Part shown: piece after piece, positions 1 to 8,379 of the stretch
How positions within the stretch are numbered: the stretch's first letter is position 1
Layout: the number at the start of each line of letters is the position of its first letter
From: Promethearchaeota archaeon
GTDB taxonomy: Archaea > Asgardarchaeota > Lokiarchaeia > Sigynarchaeales > SOKP01
NCBI GenBank assembly: GCA_014730295.1
Contig: WJIN01000331.1
Location: 1 to 40,011, forward strand
Length of the DNA stretch: 40,011 nt
Direction: 5' to 3'
The notes under the pieces: model-generated
Seen by the model: the letters and a program-made list of their open reading frames with translations, nothing else
Told to the model about the DNA's origin: nothing
Databases searched by the model: none
Program-made: the position numbers and the translations under genes

Positions 1-558
1 CCATATTTTTTCAAACATCTTTTGGGCCGATTTCTGAGCCTTTTTCGAGTCCCATGGAAGGCTGAGTTTCATACAATGTTCTTTTTGGATTGAGTAACAG
101 CCCTCGACTACTCTTCGAATAGTCTCCCAAAATTCTTCTTTCCTTCCTTCTTTTTCAATGATTCTCGCATAAGTCCGTTTATAGGTAAAATGTCCCAAAG
201 GACCCCAGTCCGGTTGCTTTTGCTTAAATTGATTGAGATACTCCTCATCTAATTTAAAACTAATATTCTCTAAATTAATCGCTCGAGCAAATAAATTTCT
301 ATGTTTATTCATTCCTCTTTGGGTAAGTTCTACACATACTAACTCTCTGAGATGATTTGTAGTTATTTCATCGACACCCAATCCAATTACTTTTCTTAAT
401 ACATCTTCAGCAACATTTTCAGCGATGTGCATATCTAACCCCGTTTCCTTATTTAAAACAGTTGCGATCTTAGTTTCCTCAAAGGGTTTCTTTTCGCCTT
501 TGCTGTTGATTACATATTTAGGGTAAAGATCTTCCAAACTAAACGATTTATTCGTCAA
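1..558 (-). CDS. nrdJ: Class II (B12-dependent) ribonucleotide reductase, N-terminal part, cut by window edge
   Basis: Reduces ribonucleotides to deoxyribonucleotides with adenosylcobalamin; oxygen is not needed. Only about 186 N-terminal residues are in the window; the 3' part lies left of base 1. Residues ~8-95 form an ATP-cone (YVINSKGEKKPFEETKI and onwards), the regulatory domain that senses ATP/dATP. From about residue 105 the sequence is clearly homologous to the second RNR at 27798-29771 (both have W-G-P-L-G, FTYKRTYAR, EGC.SIQK and PW). The start is TTG at 558, chosen because a GGGAG ribosome site lies about 10 bases upstream and no ATG or GTG occurs between the upstream in-frame stop and this codon. 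The ATP-cone is missing from the second copy, so the two enzymes are probably regulated differently. Confidence 0.88.
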   Translation of the reverse strand, partial: MTNKSFSLEDLYPKYVINSKGEKKPFEETKIATVLNKETGLDMHIAENVAEDVLRKVIGLGVDEITTNHLRELVCVELTQRGMNKHRNLFARAINLENISFKLDEEYLNQFKQKQPDWGPLGHFTYKRTYARIIEKEGRKEEFWETIRRVVEGCYSIQKEHCMKLSLPWDSKKAQKSAQKMFEKIW

Positions 559-1011
559 TTTCCTACTCCCTATTAATGATTTTGTAGATTTATTAATTTT
601 TTTTAATTTAATATTAGACGTTCCTATATTTATGCAGATTATACTTCTCTAAATTTATTTATTCTTAATGAAACATTAATAATTTGGCAAATGTATTTAT
701 ATTCGTTTGTAATATCAATAACATTTTTTCCCATCTAATTATTATTATTATACTACATATTTAGTATCCTATTTATTATATCTAAAGATGGTGAAACTTA
801 CGTTTTTACTCTCCAACTTTGCCTTTGTATTTAAAGAAAAACTAATATTCCATCTAAATAATCTTTAAATTGATATCGAGAAATTTTTAAAGAGTATTGA
901 ACTTACTATTAAATAAGCGTGGTTGATTATATGCAATGAGACTCTTCAAAACCAAAACAACAACTCGCTTTTATTATGTTTATTACTAACCATCCTTCGA
1001 GATGAAAATTT
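559..1011. other. AT-rich intergenic region between divergent genes
   Basis: Very AT-rich stretch between the RNR (leftward) and the first beta-helix gene (rightward). I see no convincing gene or RNA. It should hold promoters for both directions. A possible BRE/TATA-like string (GAAATTTTTAAAG) lies around 879-891 for the rightward genes, but sequence this AT-rich offers many such matches. Confidence 0.5.
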
Positions 1012-1914
1012 TTGGAAACGAATTCAATAAATGAAGAAGAAAGTGATGAAAAAGAAATTATTAAAGAAGAGCAACCGATCAAATTCCATTGGTATCTAAT
1101 TGGTTTTGTCACAACTTATTTTGTCTCATGGTTAATCCCTGGAATTGCATTTTTTGCCTATATCTTCCTATTCTTTTTACCATATTTTCTTGAAACTTCT
1201 AATTTTATCCTAATCTTTACTGAATTGAGACCATTGCTTTCAATATTATTATTTCCATTAGTTTTAATAGCCTGTGTATTGCTACATCTCTTGTTTGCTG
1301 CAGCCGTCGTAAAATTTTGGTATGGATTTACTCAGAGAATTTTACCTTCAAAAGAAGGGGTGATACCAAGAAATATTCCAAGCAAAACGGCGAGTTTATA
1401 TCATATTCGCTCATTTTTGCTCAAATATCCAAAGAATGCGGTAATGAAAGGAATGTTTCCTTGGGTGTTTACATGGATTTTTAATTTTATTGGTTCCACT
1501 GAATACGGAAAAGGAACAACTGTCGAAGAGGAAGTATGTGGAGATAGATTTGCGATTACAGGCGAAAATTGTTATGTTGGACCGAACGCCTCATTGGCAA
1601 GTCATTTGGTAGAGGGTATTTTTGGGAACATTTATTATTTCAAGGTAAAATTAGGTGATAATTGTACTGTTGGGGCAGAAACCCCATTAGCACCAGGTAC
1701 GGAATTAGGGGATAATTCATATGTATTTCCCGGAGCAGCAACGCTGAAATTTACAGAAGGAAAAGGAGGTTATTATTATTTTGGAATGCCCATACGGAAA
1801 TTATTTTCTCGTAAATTAAAAAAATATTTAGGGCTTAGTGATGAGGATCTCGAGAAAGCAGATAAACTTATGGAGATACAACAAAAAAGTAACAAGAAAG
1901 GTGGAGAAACTTGA
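1012..1914 (+). CDS. Membrane-anchored hexapeptide (left-handed beta-helix) protein, cassette 1 gene A
   Basis: Likely part of a membrane acyl- or aminoacyl-transferase; substrate unknown. The charged N-terminus (residues 1-25) is followed by two hydrophobic membrane regions (~27-60 and ~65-100), then a cytosolic domain. From ~163 to 275 it shows the imperfect hexapeptide turns typical of left-handed beta-helix (LbH) transferases (YGKGTTVEEE, GDNCTVGAET, GDNSYVFPGA). A candidate catalytic His is His198 in ASLASHLVEG. Start is TTG at 1012; the only nearby ATG is out of frame. The stop overlaps the next gene's TTG start by four bases (TTGA), so translation is probably coupled. Its closest relative in the window is 5092-5997. 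The architecture matches one third of the C-terminal region of poly-lysine-synthetase-like NRPS proteins; that relation is inferred from domain pattern, not alignment. Confidence 0.8.
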   Translation: METNSINEEESDEKEIIKEEQPIKFHWYLIGFVTTYFVSWLIPGIAFFAYIFLFFLPYFLETSNFILIFTELRPLLSILLFPLVLIACVLLHLLFAAAVVKFWYGFTQRILPSKEGVIPRNIPSKTASLYHIRSFLLKYPKNAVMKGMFPWVFTWIFNFIGSTEYGKGTTVEEEVCGDRFAITGENCYVGPNASLASHLVEGIFGNIYYFKVKLGDNCTVGAETPLAPGTELGDNSYVFPGAATLKFTEGKGGYYYFGMPIRKLFSRKLKKYLGLSDEDLEKADKLMEIQQKSNKKGGET

Positions 1915-2774
1915 GCAATGAGAAAAAAGATGAAGAATCAGAGGATGAGTATTTAATAAATTTTGTCACGAGCAGTGCCATATCTCGAGTTAATCTTAAA
2001 TTCCTATTGGTCTATTTACCAATCATATGGTTGAGTGGTATGATTACATTGGTTTATTGGTGGTTTTATCAACCGTTTTGGGATCTAATAATCATATTTT
2101 TATTACTTTTACCAGCACATATATTAGCAATGTTAACCATTTTTACCTTTGCGTGTGTTATATTTAGCAAACTCTTACTGATTTTAGTAAATTTAATCCA
2201 TAGACCAAAGGAAGGAATTTTTAGAGCTGAACTTGGGAATAATGATTTTGAGTTTTGGTGCTTGAGAATCGAAATAAAAAAATTAGTATTATGGCTTTTC
2301 AACAATTGGCCTCTTCCTTGGGCAGATGTATTAGCATTTAAATGGTTTGGGACTAATATAGACCTTTCTAGCCATCTTCATGACGCATGGTGTGACGCAG
2401 AATTTGTGAAATTTGGGAAAAGGGTGATGGTGGGGCAAGGTGCTGTAGTTATGTCAAGCATGGTTATTGGAAAGTATCTCATTATCAAGGAAGTTGTGTT
2501 AGACGACCATACAGTAGTAGGAGGACAGAGTACAGTTGCTCCTGGAACCATATTGGGAGAGGAATCTATCGTGGGTGCGGCGGGATCTACAGCATTTAAT
2601 CAGATTCTTGAACCAGGTTGGATTTATGCCGGAATTCCCGCACGTAAACTGAAAACAAATGAGCATGCAATCAAAAGACGTGACATCATCGTTAAAAAGA
2701 AAATTGATGAGGAAGAAAAAGTAGAAATTAAACAAGAAGTAAATATAGATGAAGATAAAAAAGATTTAGTATAG
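1911..2774 (+). CDS. Membrane-anchored hexapeptide protein, cassette 1 gene B
   Basis: Second gene of the first three-gene cassette. Two membrane regions (~30-52 and ~57-96) precede a soluble domain with LbH repeats (~165-250: VGQGAVVMSS, IGKYLIIKEV, VGGQSTVAPG, GEESIVGAAG). A possible catalytic histidine is His155 in DLSSHLHDAW, followed by the acidic CDAEF. The C-terminal ~40 residues are highly charged. The TTG start at 1911 is supported by a clear GGTGGA ribosome site at ~1900-1905 inside the previous gene; the nearby ATG at 1918 is out of frame. Closest relative is 6007-6906. Function is unproven; family membership suggests transfer of an acyl group at the membrane face, probably together with A and C. 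Confidence 0.8.
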   Translation: MSNEKKDEESEDEYLINFVTSSAISRVNLKFLLVYLPIIWLSGMITLVYWWFYQPFWDLIIIFLLLLPAHILAMLTIFTFACVIFSKLLLILVNLIHRPKEGIFRAELGNNDFEFWCLRIEIKKLVLWLFNNWPLPWADVLAFKWFGTNIDLSSHLHDAWCDAEFVKFGKRVMVGQGAVVMSSMVIGKYLIIKEVVLDDHTVVGGQSTVAPGTILGEESIVGAAGSTAFNQILEPGWIYAGIPARKLKTNEHAIKRRDIIVKKKIDEEEKVEIKQEVNIDEDKKDLV

Positions 2775-2789
2775 AGAGATGAGATATAT

Positions 2790-3677
2790 ATGAGTGTCCC
2801 AACTAGTATGCGAGTAGGTCCGTTTGCTCCAACCGAATTACCGAAAAGACGTTATATTCTGTTTTATGTATTTTTGATCTGGATTAGTATAATTCCTATT
2901 ATGCTCCAATTCTGGTTATATTGGCAACTTTTATGGGATTATCAGAGACCAATCCATTTTTATATTTATTTACCTCTATTTGCATTCATCAGTTATGTTG
3001 AATTGGTCCTTATTTCATTAATTTTTGCGAGGATAGTTTTAAGTGTAGTAAATACTATCCATAAACCCAAAGAGGGAGTGTTTTTAAGGGATAAAAGCGA
3101 TAAAGACTATCGGTATTGGTGTATTCGAAATACTATTAAGAGATGGCCCGTATGGCTTGCGCATAAATTTCCATTCCCATTTTTAGATAATCTTTGTTTT
3201 AAAATGTTTGGGGTTAAAACCACCTTTACAAATTCACTCTTCGAGGGATGGGTGGATACTGAATTTATTGAATTTGGAAAAAATGTGGTTGTTGGACAGA
3301 GTTCCCATATCCAATCCGCGGTTATTATGGGTAATTTGCTAATTGTACGGAAAACCGTAATAGAAGATGATGTAAGAATTGGAACTCATGCAGTCGTCAT
3401 GCCAGGAACTCATATAGGGAAGAGAGCTTCGCTGAGTACATGGTCCCTTACTACCGTTGGGCAAAAGCTCGAATCTGGATGGATCTATCATGGTGTTCCT
3501 GCAAGACAGTTTAAAAAAAACCGGTTTTTTGAAGATGGTTTGGAAGATAAAATCCAGTTTAAAGCAGAGACCCAAGAAAGGCTTGAGGAAATCTATAAAA
3601 AATATTATAGAAAGCATCAAGCTGAGCATGTCTCCTATGTAGAGAGATTAAAACCTAGACCCGAAAGGGAAGATTAA
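2790..3677 (+). CDS. Membrane-anchored hexapeptide protein, cassette 1 gene C
   Basis: Third gene of cassette 1, starting 15 bases after gene B. Membrane regions lie at ~22-46 and ~57-90; the soluble domain carries LbH turns from ~160 to 250 (VGQSSHIQSA, MGNLLIVRKT, IGTHAVVMPG, IGKRASLSTW). At the place where A and B have His, this protein has Ser149 (TNSLFEGWVDTEF), so it may be a structural or substrate-binding partner and not a transferase by itself. The C-terminus is a charged helix. ATG at 2790 is preceded by a purine-rich GAGAGATGAGA. It is very close to 6936-7775, including a 51-base patch of complete nucleotide identity. Confidence 0.8.
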   Translation: MSVPTSMRVGPFAPTELPKRRYILFYVFLIWISIIPIMLQFWLYWQLLWDYQRPIHFYIYLPLFAFISYVELVLISLIFARIVLSVVNTIHKPKEGVFLRDKSDKDYRYWCIRNTIKRWPVWLAHKFPFPFLDNLCFKMFGVKTTFTNSLFEGWVDTEFIEFGKNVVVGQSSHIQSAVIMGNLLIVRKTVIEDDVRIGTHAVVMPGTHIGKRASLSTWSLTTVGQKLESGWIYHGVPARQFKKNRFFEDGLEDKIQFKAETQERLEEIYKKYYRKHQAEHVSYVERLKPRPERED

Positions 3678-3818
3678 AATATTAAATTTTAGATTCTAAA
3701 TTTTCTTCATTTCGATTTGATAGTAGATTATCTATTTATTGCACAAAACTTATGCATTTAGGATTAATTAGGACTAATTATAAAAATTCCGAGTGATATC
3801 TATTCTTTAAGAGCAATA

Positions 3819-4292
3819 ATGACAAAATGTTTTTATTGTAAAAACCAAATTGAAAAAATTCCATTTCGATGTAAATATTGCGGAATGGTATTTTGTCGTA
3901 AACACAGATTACCAGAAAATCATAAATGTACGTTCTTTTTTCAATTAGACGAGTCTTATAAAATTCGGTATCAAGATACCTTGGAATATATGAAGAAAAA
4001 TCTGAGTGTGGCAGATATATATCATCATTTCACTACAAAAGAATATACCGAAGCCCAAACCCTTGAATTACTTCAACATTTTATTGAACAAAATGATGAC
4101 CCTGAAATTAGAATATATAGTCTAGAAGCACTGAAATTACTTGATTTGGACAGAGACAAAGTTTTTACTATTCTAGAAGAATCCGTGCTTTCTGATGCGG
4201 ATCCTAATGTACAAAAAATCGGAATAAATATTCTTAAAGAGATTTTTCCAAAAAAGAGTAAAAATATCTTGAAATGGATTGAGGATAGATAA
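3819..4292 (+). CDS. AN1-type zinc finger protein
   Basis: Residues 4-38 match the AN1 zinc finger spacing exactly: CFYC, nine residues later CKYC, then x4-C, x2-H, x5-H and x-C, giving eight ligands for two zinc ions. The rest (about 45-157) is acidic and predicted helical, with HEAT-like helix pairs (DPEIRIYSLEALKLL and DPNVQKIGINILKEI). AN1 fingers in eukaryotes occur in stress and proteasome-linked proteins; small AN1 proteins are also common in archaea, where their role is not settled. It sits alone between the two beta-helix cassettes in the same orientation, with 141 bases to the gene before it, so it may have its own promoter. Confidence 0.85.
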   Translation: MTKCFYCKNQIEKIPFRCKYCGMVFCRKHRLPENHKCTFFFQLDESYKIRYQDTLEYMKKNLSVADIYHHFTTKEYTEAQTLELLQHFIEQNDDPEIRIYSLEALKLLDLDRDKVFTILEESVLSDADPNVQKIGINILKEIFPKKSKNILKWIEDR

Positions 4293-4577
4293 TAGCATTC
4301 GGTTAATTTCCATTTAGTAGTTCTGTGGATTTTTATTTACTCGTGCAAATAAGATCATCTTTTTAATTTATATTCCTTAATATATAAAATCGTTCCTCAT
4401 CAAAGATGAGATATTGATAACCCATATTAAATTGTTTCGAAATTTGGGAAATTAAATATTAGATTTCATATAATTAGTTTTAATTATTCCTTGATCAACC
4501 CTTCTACTCTCAATATTTTGAATTTTTAATGAAATATAATCTCAAGTTTTTTTAAGAAAATCCTAATAACTATTCCT

Positions 4578-4949
4578 ATGACTCTTAATAGAAAAGATGC
4601 TCCTAAAAGTTTTATTCCTACTTTCATTGTATGGATATTTCTCTGTAATGTAATAGCCATAATCCTTGCGGTTGTATGGTGGTTGCAATTTCCCGACACA
4701 TTTTTGTTTGACGCGACCATCTCCATGATTATAATTATTGGTATAAATGTACTAAGCATTATTCTTTTGTATCCCATGTTTGGAATGGATCCTATAAGAC
4801 CATTTCTAAAGGGAGCGCTTATATGGTATGTGGTCATTTCAGTAATTTATATCATATTGTGGGCGTGGATATTTCTGATCCCGGGAACACTCCAGTTGAC
4901 GGGGGATCTTTGGTTTCATTGGAAAAGAAAAAAATTAATTGGCGATTAA
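4578..4949 (+). CDS. Small membrane protein of unknown function
   Basis: A 123-residue hydrophobic protein with three membrane spans (~13-36, ~46-68, ~78-105) and a basic C-terminal tail (HWKRKKLIGD). I recognise no family. It sits between the AN1 gene and the second beta-helix cassette, with gaps of about 285 bases before and 140 after, so it may be transcribed alone. The start ATG has no strong ribosome site. An opposite-strand open frame covers the same bases but has no coding logic, whereas this frame has a coherent hydrophobic/charged pattern. Confidence 0.6.
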   Translation: MTLNRKDAPKSFIPTFIVWIFLCNVIAIILAVVWWLQFPDTFLFDATISMIIIIGINVLSIILLYPMFGMDPIRPFLKGALIWYVVISVIYIILWAWIFLIPGTLQLTGDLWFHWKRKKLIGD

Positions 4950-5010
4950 AAACCTAATGATTTGTTTTTTTTCTTATTAAATCTTATTATATCTCCTTTT
5001 AAATAGAAAT

Positions 5011-5024
5011 AAACCTTATATATA
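5011..5024 (+). promoter_or_regulatory. Putative BRE/TATA promoter of cassette 2
   Basis: The sequence AAACCTTATATATA has an A-rich BRE-like part followed by a TATA box, the usual archaeal promoter order. It lies about 70 bases before the ATG at 5092, which would give transcription starting near 5048 and a leader of about 45 bases. It implies that the second beta-helix cassette is its own transcription unit. Confidence 0.55.
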
Positions 5025-5091
5025 GCTTTAACATTAGAAAATTAATAGTAGATTCAATTTTATACACCATTCACAAAACAGATCTCCAATT

Positions 5092-5997
5092 ATGTCGAAT
5101 AAACAAAATGAATCGAAACCTGATGCGTATGATAAAACGGGTCGAAAGGAGCTTAAAGTAGAGAAGACAGAAATCAATCTTCAATTTCACTTTTATTTCT
5201 TGGGATTTGGAACTGCATATTTACTTTCTTGGCTTATTCCCGCAATAATTTTGTGGATATATGGATTTTTAGTCTATTTTCCGTTTTTTCTGAATTCAAG
5301 TTCTTTCATAATCCTTTTTACAGATATTAGAGCATTATTAGCATCAATTCTCATGCCTTTAATTGTAATAGTTTGTTATTTAATACATTTGTTTATTGTA
5401 GCGGCCGTTACTCGATTTTGGTGGAATACAACTGAAAAAATACGACCCTCAAAAAATGGAATTATTCCTCGCAATATTCCCAGTAAAACACTTAATTTAT
5501 ATCACATTCGCAGCTTTTTAATAAAATATCCAAAACATGCTTTTAATAAGGGACCATTTCCTTGGTTACTTCCTTGGCTTTATAATTTTGTGGGTGCGAA
5601 CAAAATTGGGAAGGGGACAACTCTTGAGGAGCAATTCGGAGCAGATAAATTTGTTGAAATTGGAGATAATTCCTATATTGGGGTAAATTCTGGATTTAGT
5701 TCGCATGCAGTAGATGGAACTTTCGGAAATGTAGCCTATTTTAAAATTAAAGTTGGAGATAATGTGACAACCTCTTGTTTAAATTGTATCGCACCAGGTG
5801 TAGAGATTAATGATAACTCATATCTCCTCCCGATGGCCGGGGCAACAAAACACAATGTTTTGAAAGGAGATAATTATTATTTTGGAGTTCCCTTGCGACG
5901 AGCGTTTTCACGGAAAGTAAGAGAATATCTAGATGTGTCAAAAGAAGATCTGGAACGCGCGGAACAATTAAATGAATCTGAAAACAAAAAGAATTAG
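5092..5997 (+). CDS. Membrane-anchored hexapeptide protein, cassette 2 gene A
   Basis: Paralogue of 1012-1914 with the same plan: charged N-terminus (1-30), two membrane regions (~33-67 and ~71-108), then a beta-helix domain (~168-280; IGKGTTLEEQ, IGDNSYIGVN, VGDNVTTSCL, INDNSYLLPM). Shared landmarks with its paralogue include IPRNIPSKT, LYHIRSFL.KYPK and a final Y.GVP/Y.GMP-R-FSRK segment. His205 in GFSSHAVDG is the candidate catalytic residue. The gene ends with TAG at 5995-5997, and the next gene's ribosome site spans this stop, so A and B are probably translationally coupled. Substrate unknown. Confidence 0.8.
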   Translation: MSNKQNESKPDAYDKTGRKELKVEKTEINLQFHFYFLGFGTAYLLSWLIPAIILWIYGFLVYFPFFLNSSSFIILFTDIRALLASILMPLIVIVCYLIHLFIVAAVTRFWWNTTEKIRPSKNGIIPRNIPSKTLNLYHIRSFLIKYPKHAFNKGPFPWLLPWLYNFVGANKIGKGTTLEEQFGADKFVEIGDNSYIGVNSGFSSHAVDGTFGNVAYFKIKVGDNVTTSCLNCIAPGVEINDNSYLLPMAGATKHNVLKGDNYYFGVPLRRAFSRKVREYLDVSKEDLERAEQLNESENKKN

Positions 5998-6006
5998 GTG
6001 GAAAAG

Positions 6007-6906
6007 ATGACTGAAAGTGAGACAAATCAAAAGGGTTTTAAATCAGATCAACTGGTTATACCAAAAGGACATGAAATCTCCGAATTAGAAATTGATTTTA
6101 TCACTACGGGAGCAATGAAATCAATCAATTACGCCCCTTTGATATTATATATTCCTATTATCTGGATAAGCAGTTTTCTAGTTATAATATTTTGGGTAAA
6201 TTATTTTTTTATTTTAAATGGATTAGTTATATTACAAGTATTACTATTTCCTCTTATGGTGTTTGGGTCCTATATGGTCTTCATTTTCGGGGTGGCTATA
6301 TCGACAAAATTGCTCATGATAATCGTTGAAATGATTCACTTCCCAAGAGAGGGTATCTTTAAAGCTCAAAAGGGAAATAACGAATATGATTTTTGGTGTC
6401 TTCGTGTCCAATTGAAAAAGTTTGTTTTATGGGTGATGGATAATTGTCCAGTCCCATGGATAGATATTTGGGGGTTTAAATGGTTCGGTCTTAAAGTAGA
6501 TTTTTCCAGTCATATGTTTGATGCGTGGGTTGATACGGAATTTATTGAGTTTGGACATAAAATTACGGTGGGTCAAGGAGCAACGCTAATGAGTTCGATG
6601 GTTGTAGGGAAATATCTTATTATTAAAAAAATAATTTTTGAGGATTATGCGGTAATAGGTGGTGTTTCCAATATCGCTCCTGGCACAAAAATAGGCAAAG
6701 AGACCATAATCGGAGCATTTAGTACTACGAATTATAATCAAGATCTTGAACCGGGCTGGGTCTATTTTGGAATACCCGCTTCAAAATTAAAAGAAAATAA
6801 ATATTCGGAAATAAGAACTGGGATGGTCTATAAAAAAGATGTTGATGAGGAATCCAAATATTTAGTAAAGGAGGATATCAACATCGATGAGAAGGATAAT
6901 AAATAG
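6007..6906 (+). CDS. Membrane-anchored hexapeptide protein, cassette 2 gene B
   Basis: Paralogue of 1911-2774. I chose ATG at 6007 over the in-frame GTG at 5998 because AGGTGG (5996-6001) makes an ideal archaeal ribosome site for it; this mirrors the GGTGG site of the cassette 1 gene B. Membrane regions lie at ~42-66 and ~70-108. The soluble part has FWCLR, WFG and then His169 in FSSHMFDAWVDTEF, followed by LbH turns (VGQGATLMSS, VGKYLIIKKI, IGGVSNIAPG, IGKETIIGAF) and Y-FGIPASKL. The tail is charged. The conserved order A-B-C in both cassettes argues that the three proteins work as one complex. Confidence 0.8.
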   Translation: MTESETNQKGFKSDQLVIPKGHEISELEIDFITTGAMKSINYAPLILYIPIIWISSFLVIIFWVNYFFILNGLVILQVLLFPLMVFGSYMVFIFGVAISTKLLMIIVEMIHFPREGIFKAQKGNNEYDFWCLRVQLKKFVLWVMDNCPVPWIDIWGFKWFGLKVDFSSHMFDAWVDTEFIEFGHKITVGQGATLMSSMVVGKYLIIKKIIFEDYAVIGGVSNIAPGTKIGKETIIGAFSTTNYNQDLEPGWVYFGIPASKLKENKYSEIRTGMVYKKDVDEESKYLVKEDINIDEKDNK

Positions 6907-6935
6907 GAAATATTAAAAGTAGAAAAAGAGAGAAA

Positions 6936-7775
6936 ATGTCAAAACCTGCATCTTTAAAAGTTGGACCATTTACAACGAATGTTCTCGTTAAGAAAAGATA
7001 TCTGCTGTTTTATTTATTTCTTTTCTGGGTTGCTATTTTTACCATTCAATTTGAATTTTGGATCTATTACCATTATTTGAGTACTGAGATAATTTTATTT
7101 TATGTATTGCTGCCATTTTTGCTTATTTTTATGTATATTTCGAGTGTATTAATGTCACTTCTATTTGCGAAATTTTTGCTTTTATGTGTTAACTTGATCC
7201 ATAAACCGCGTGAAGGAGTCTTTCTGAGAGATATAAATGATGTTGATTATCGCTATTGGAGTATTCGAAATACCATTAAGAAATGGCCCGTATGGCTTGC
7301 GCATAAATTTCCATTCCCATTTTTAGATAATCTCTGTTTTAAAATTTTCGGGGTGAAAACAAAGTTTAGTAATTCACTCTTCGAAGGGTGGGTGGATACT
7401 GAATTTATCGAATTCGGGGAAAATGTTACTGTGGGAGAAGGAAGTATAATCCAATCTGCTCTAATCGCAGGTAATTTATTTATCATTCGAAAAACAGAAA
7501 TAGGTAATAATGTGGAAATTGGGAGTCATGCGATACTTATGCCAGGAACGAAAATAGGAGATAATTGTATAGTAGCAGCCAGTTCCACCACTACCGTTGG
7601 TCAAGAATTAGAATCGGGTTGGATATATTTAGGTGTCCCAGCAAGCAAATTTAAGAAAAATAGATTTTTTGAAGATAATCTCGAAGACTTAATTGGAGAC
7701 TCGGAAGATATCGAAAATTTACGGGAAAAATATGATTTAGTATATGTAAAAAGAAAAGATAAGGAAAAAGCTTAA
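6936..7775 (+). CDS. Membrane-anchored hexapeptide protein, cassette 2 gene C
   Basis: Paralogue of 2790-3677, shorter at the C-terminus. Membrane regions ~22-46 and ~52-86 are followed by a beta-helix domain (VGEGSIIQSA, AGNLFIIRKT, IGSHAILMPG, IGDNCIVAAS). As in its paralogue, the position holding His in the A and B proteins is Ser (Ser147 in SNSLFEGWVDTEF). It starts 30 bases after gene B and ends the cassette. Nucleotides 7283-7333 are identical to 3143-3193 of the cassette 1 gene although the flanks have diverged. Confidence 0.8.
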   Translation: MSKPASLKVGPFTTNVLVKKRYLLFYLFLFWVAIFTIQFEFWIYYHYLSTEIILFYVLLPFLLIFMYISSVLMSLLFAKFLLLCVNLIHKPREGVFLRDINDVDYRYWSIRNTIKKWPVWLAHKFPFPFLDNLCFKIFGVKTKFSNSLFEGWVDTEFIEFGENVTVGEGSIIQSALIAGNLFIIRKTEIGNNVEIGSHAILMPGTKIGDNCIVAASSTTTVGQELESGWIYLGVPASKFKKNRFFEDNLEDLIGDSEDIENLREKYDLVYVKRKDKEKA

Positions 7776-7803
7776 GAAAATTCTCAGGAATAACCCTTGG
7801 TTT

Positions 7804-8279
7804 TCATTTACTTATTTTTTTAAATGGAACAAAAGTATTGTTTAGGGTGATTCTGAGATCCTTTTCGAGATACTCTTTCAAGGCCTTGCATGCTATTGAG
7901 ATTTTATTTCTGTTTTTTAAGAAAAGTTTTGGGTGTGGACAATCCTTATCAAGCACACATTCATTAATCTCTATATCATATGCCAATGGATAATAATGGC
8001 ATCCTTTAGGCCGATGATCATATATTTTACCAATAGAGTGCGAGAAAGCCACGCCCTTTAGGGAGTGGATGAATCGTACATACATTTAATGATACAGATC
8101 ACAATTAAAGTATTTTTTAGTTGATATATTCCTTTGGATAATTTCTTAGAAAAATCGAAGTGATTGATCTGATAATGCAGTGCCTTTAATATAGGATAAA
8201 GTTCTTTTTTTGAAAAGAGCATCTCGGTATTCAGACAAAAACGACCACATTTTTTGCAGTCTTCCAGATTGGTAAGCAT
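7804..8279 (-). pseudogene. Broken YkgJ-like CxxCxxCC-type metal-binding protein
   Basis: Two reading frames together look like one gene of the YkgJ (zinc/iron-chelating) family. The first part (ATG at 8279) has CKKCGRFCLNTEMLFSKKEL; the second part, in another frame, has GKIYDHRPKGCHYYPLAYDIE. Both are hallmark segments of this family and should be separated by about a dozen residues around a C-x-F-L motif. Instead the junction (about 8030-8095) contains a frame change, a stop and a 30-base hairpin element that recurs at 22177-22206. The simplest reading is disruption by a small transposon-derived insert. Homology is by motif recognition only. Confidence 0.6.
8039..8068 (-). mobile_element. 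Solo IS200/IS605-like end (hairpin plus CTTTCTCGCA)
   Basis: On the minus strand the element reads CCAC-T-CCC, loop TAAA, GGG-C-GTGG, then CTTTCTCGCA. It is a hairpin with one mismatch and a conserved tail. A second copy in the window (22177-22206) matches at 26 of 30 positions. Hairpins next to the cleavage site are typical of IS200/IS605 transposon right ends and of the 3' end of TnpB-associated RNA. No transposase is nearby, so this would be a relic. The family assignment is inference; the repeat and hairpin are directly visible. Confidence 0.4.
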
Positions 8280-8379
8280 ATGATTTTTTATTAATATCAA
8301 ATTTAAATATAAAGCTGATAACACTTATTTAATACAACCTAATGATGTATTTATTATTTACATTTCGAGGGAGAAAAAA

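Noticed and set aside
8058..8324. Separate 88-codon gene on the minus strand
   Set aside because: It is the N-terminal half of the broken YkgJ-like gene; its last residues come from the inserted hairpin region, and the matching second half lies in another frame at 7804-8085.
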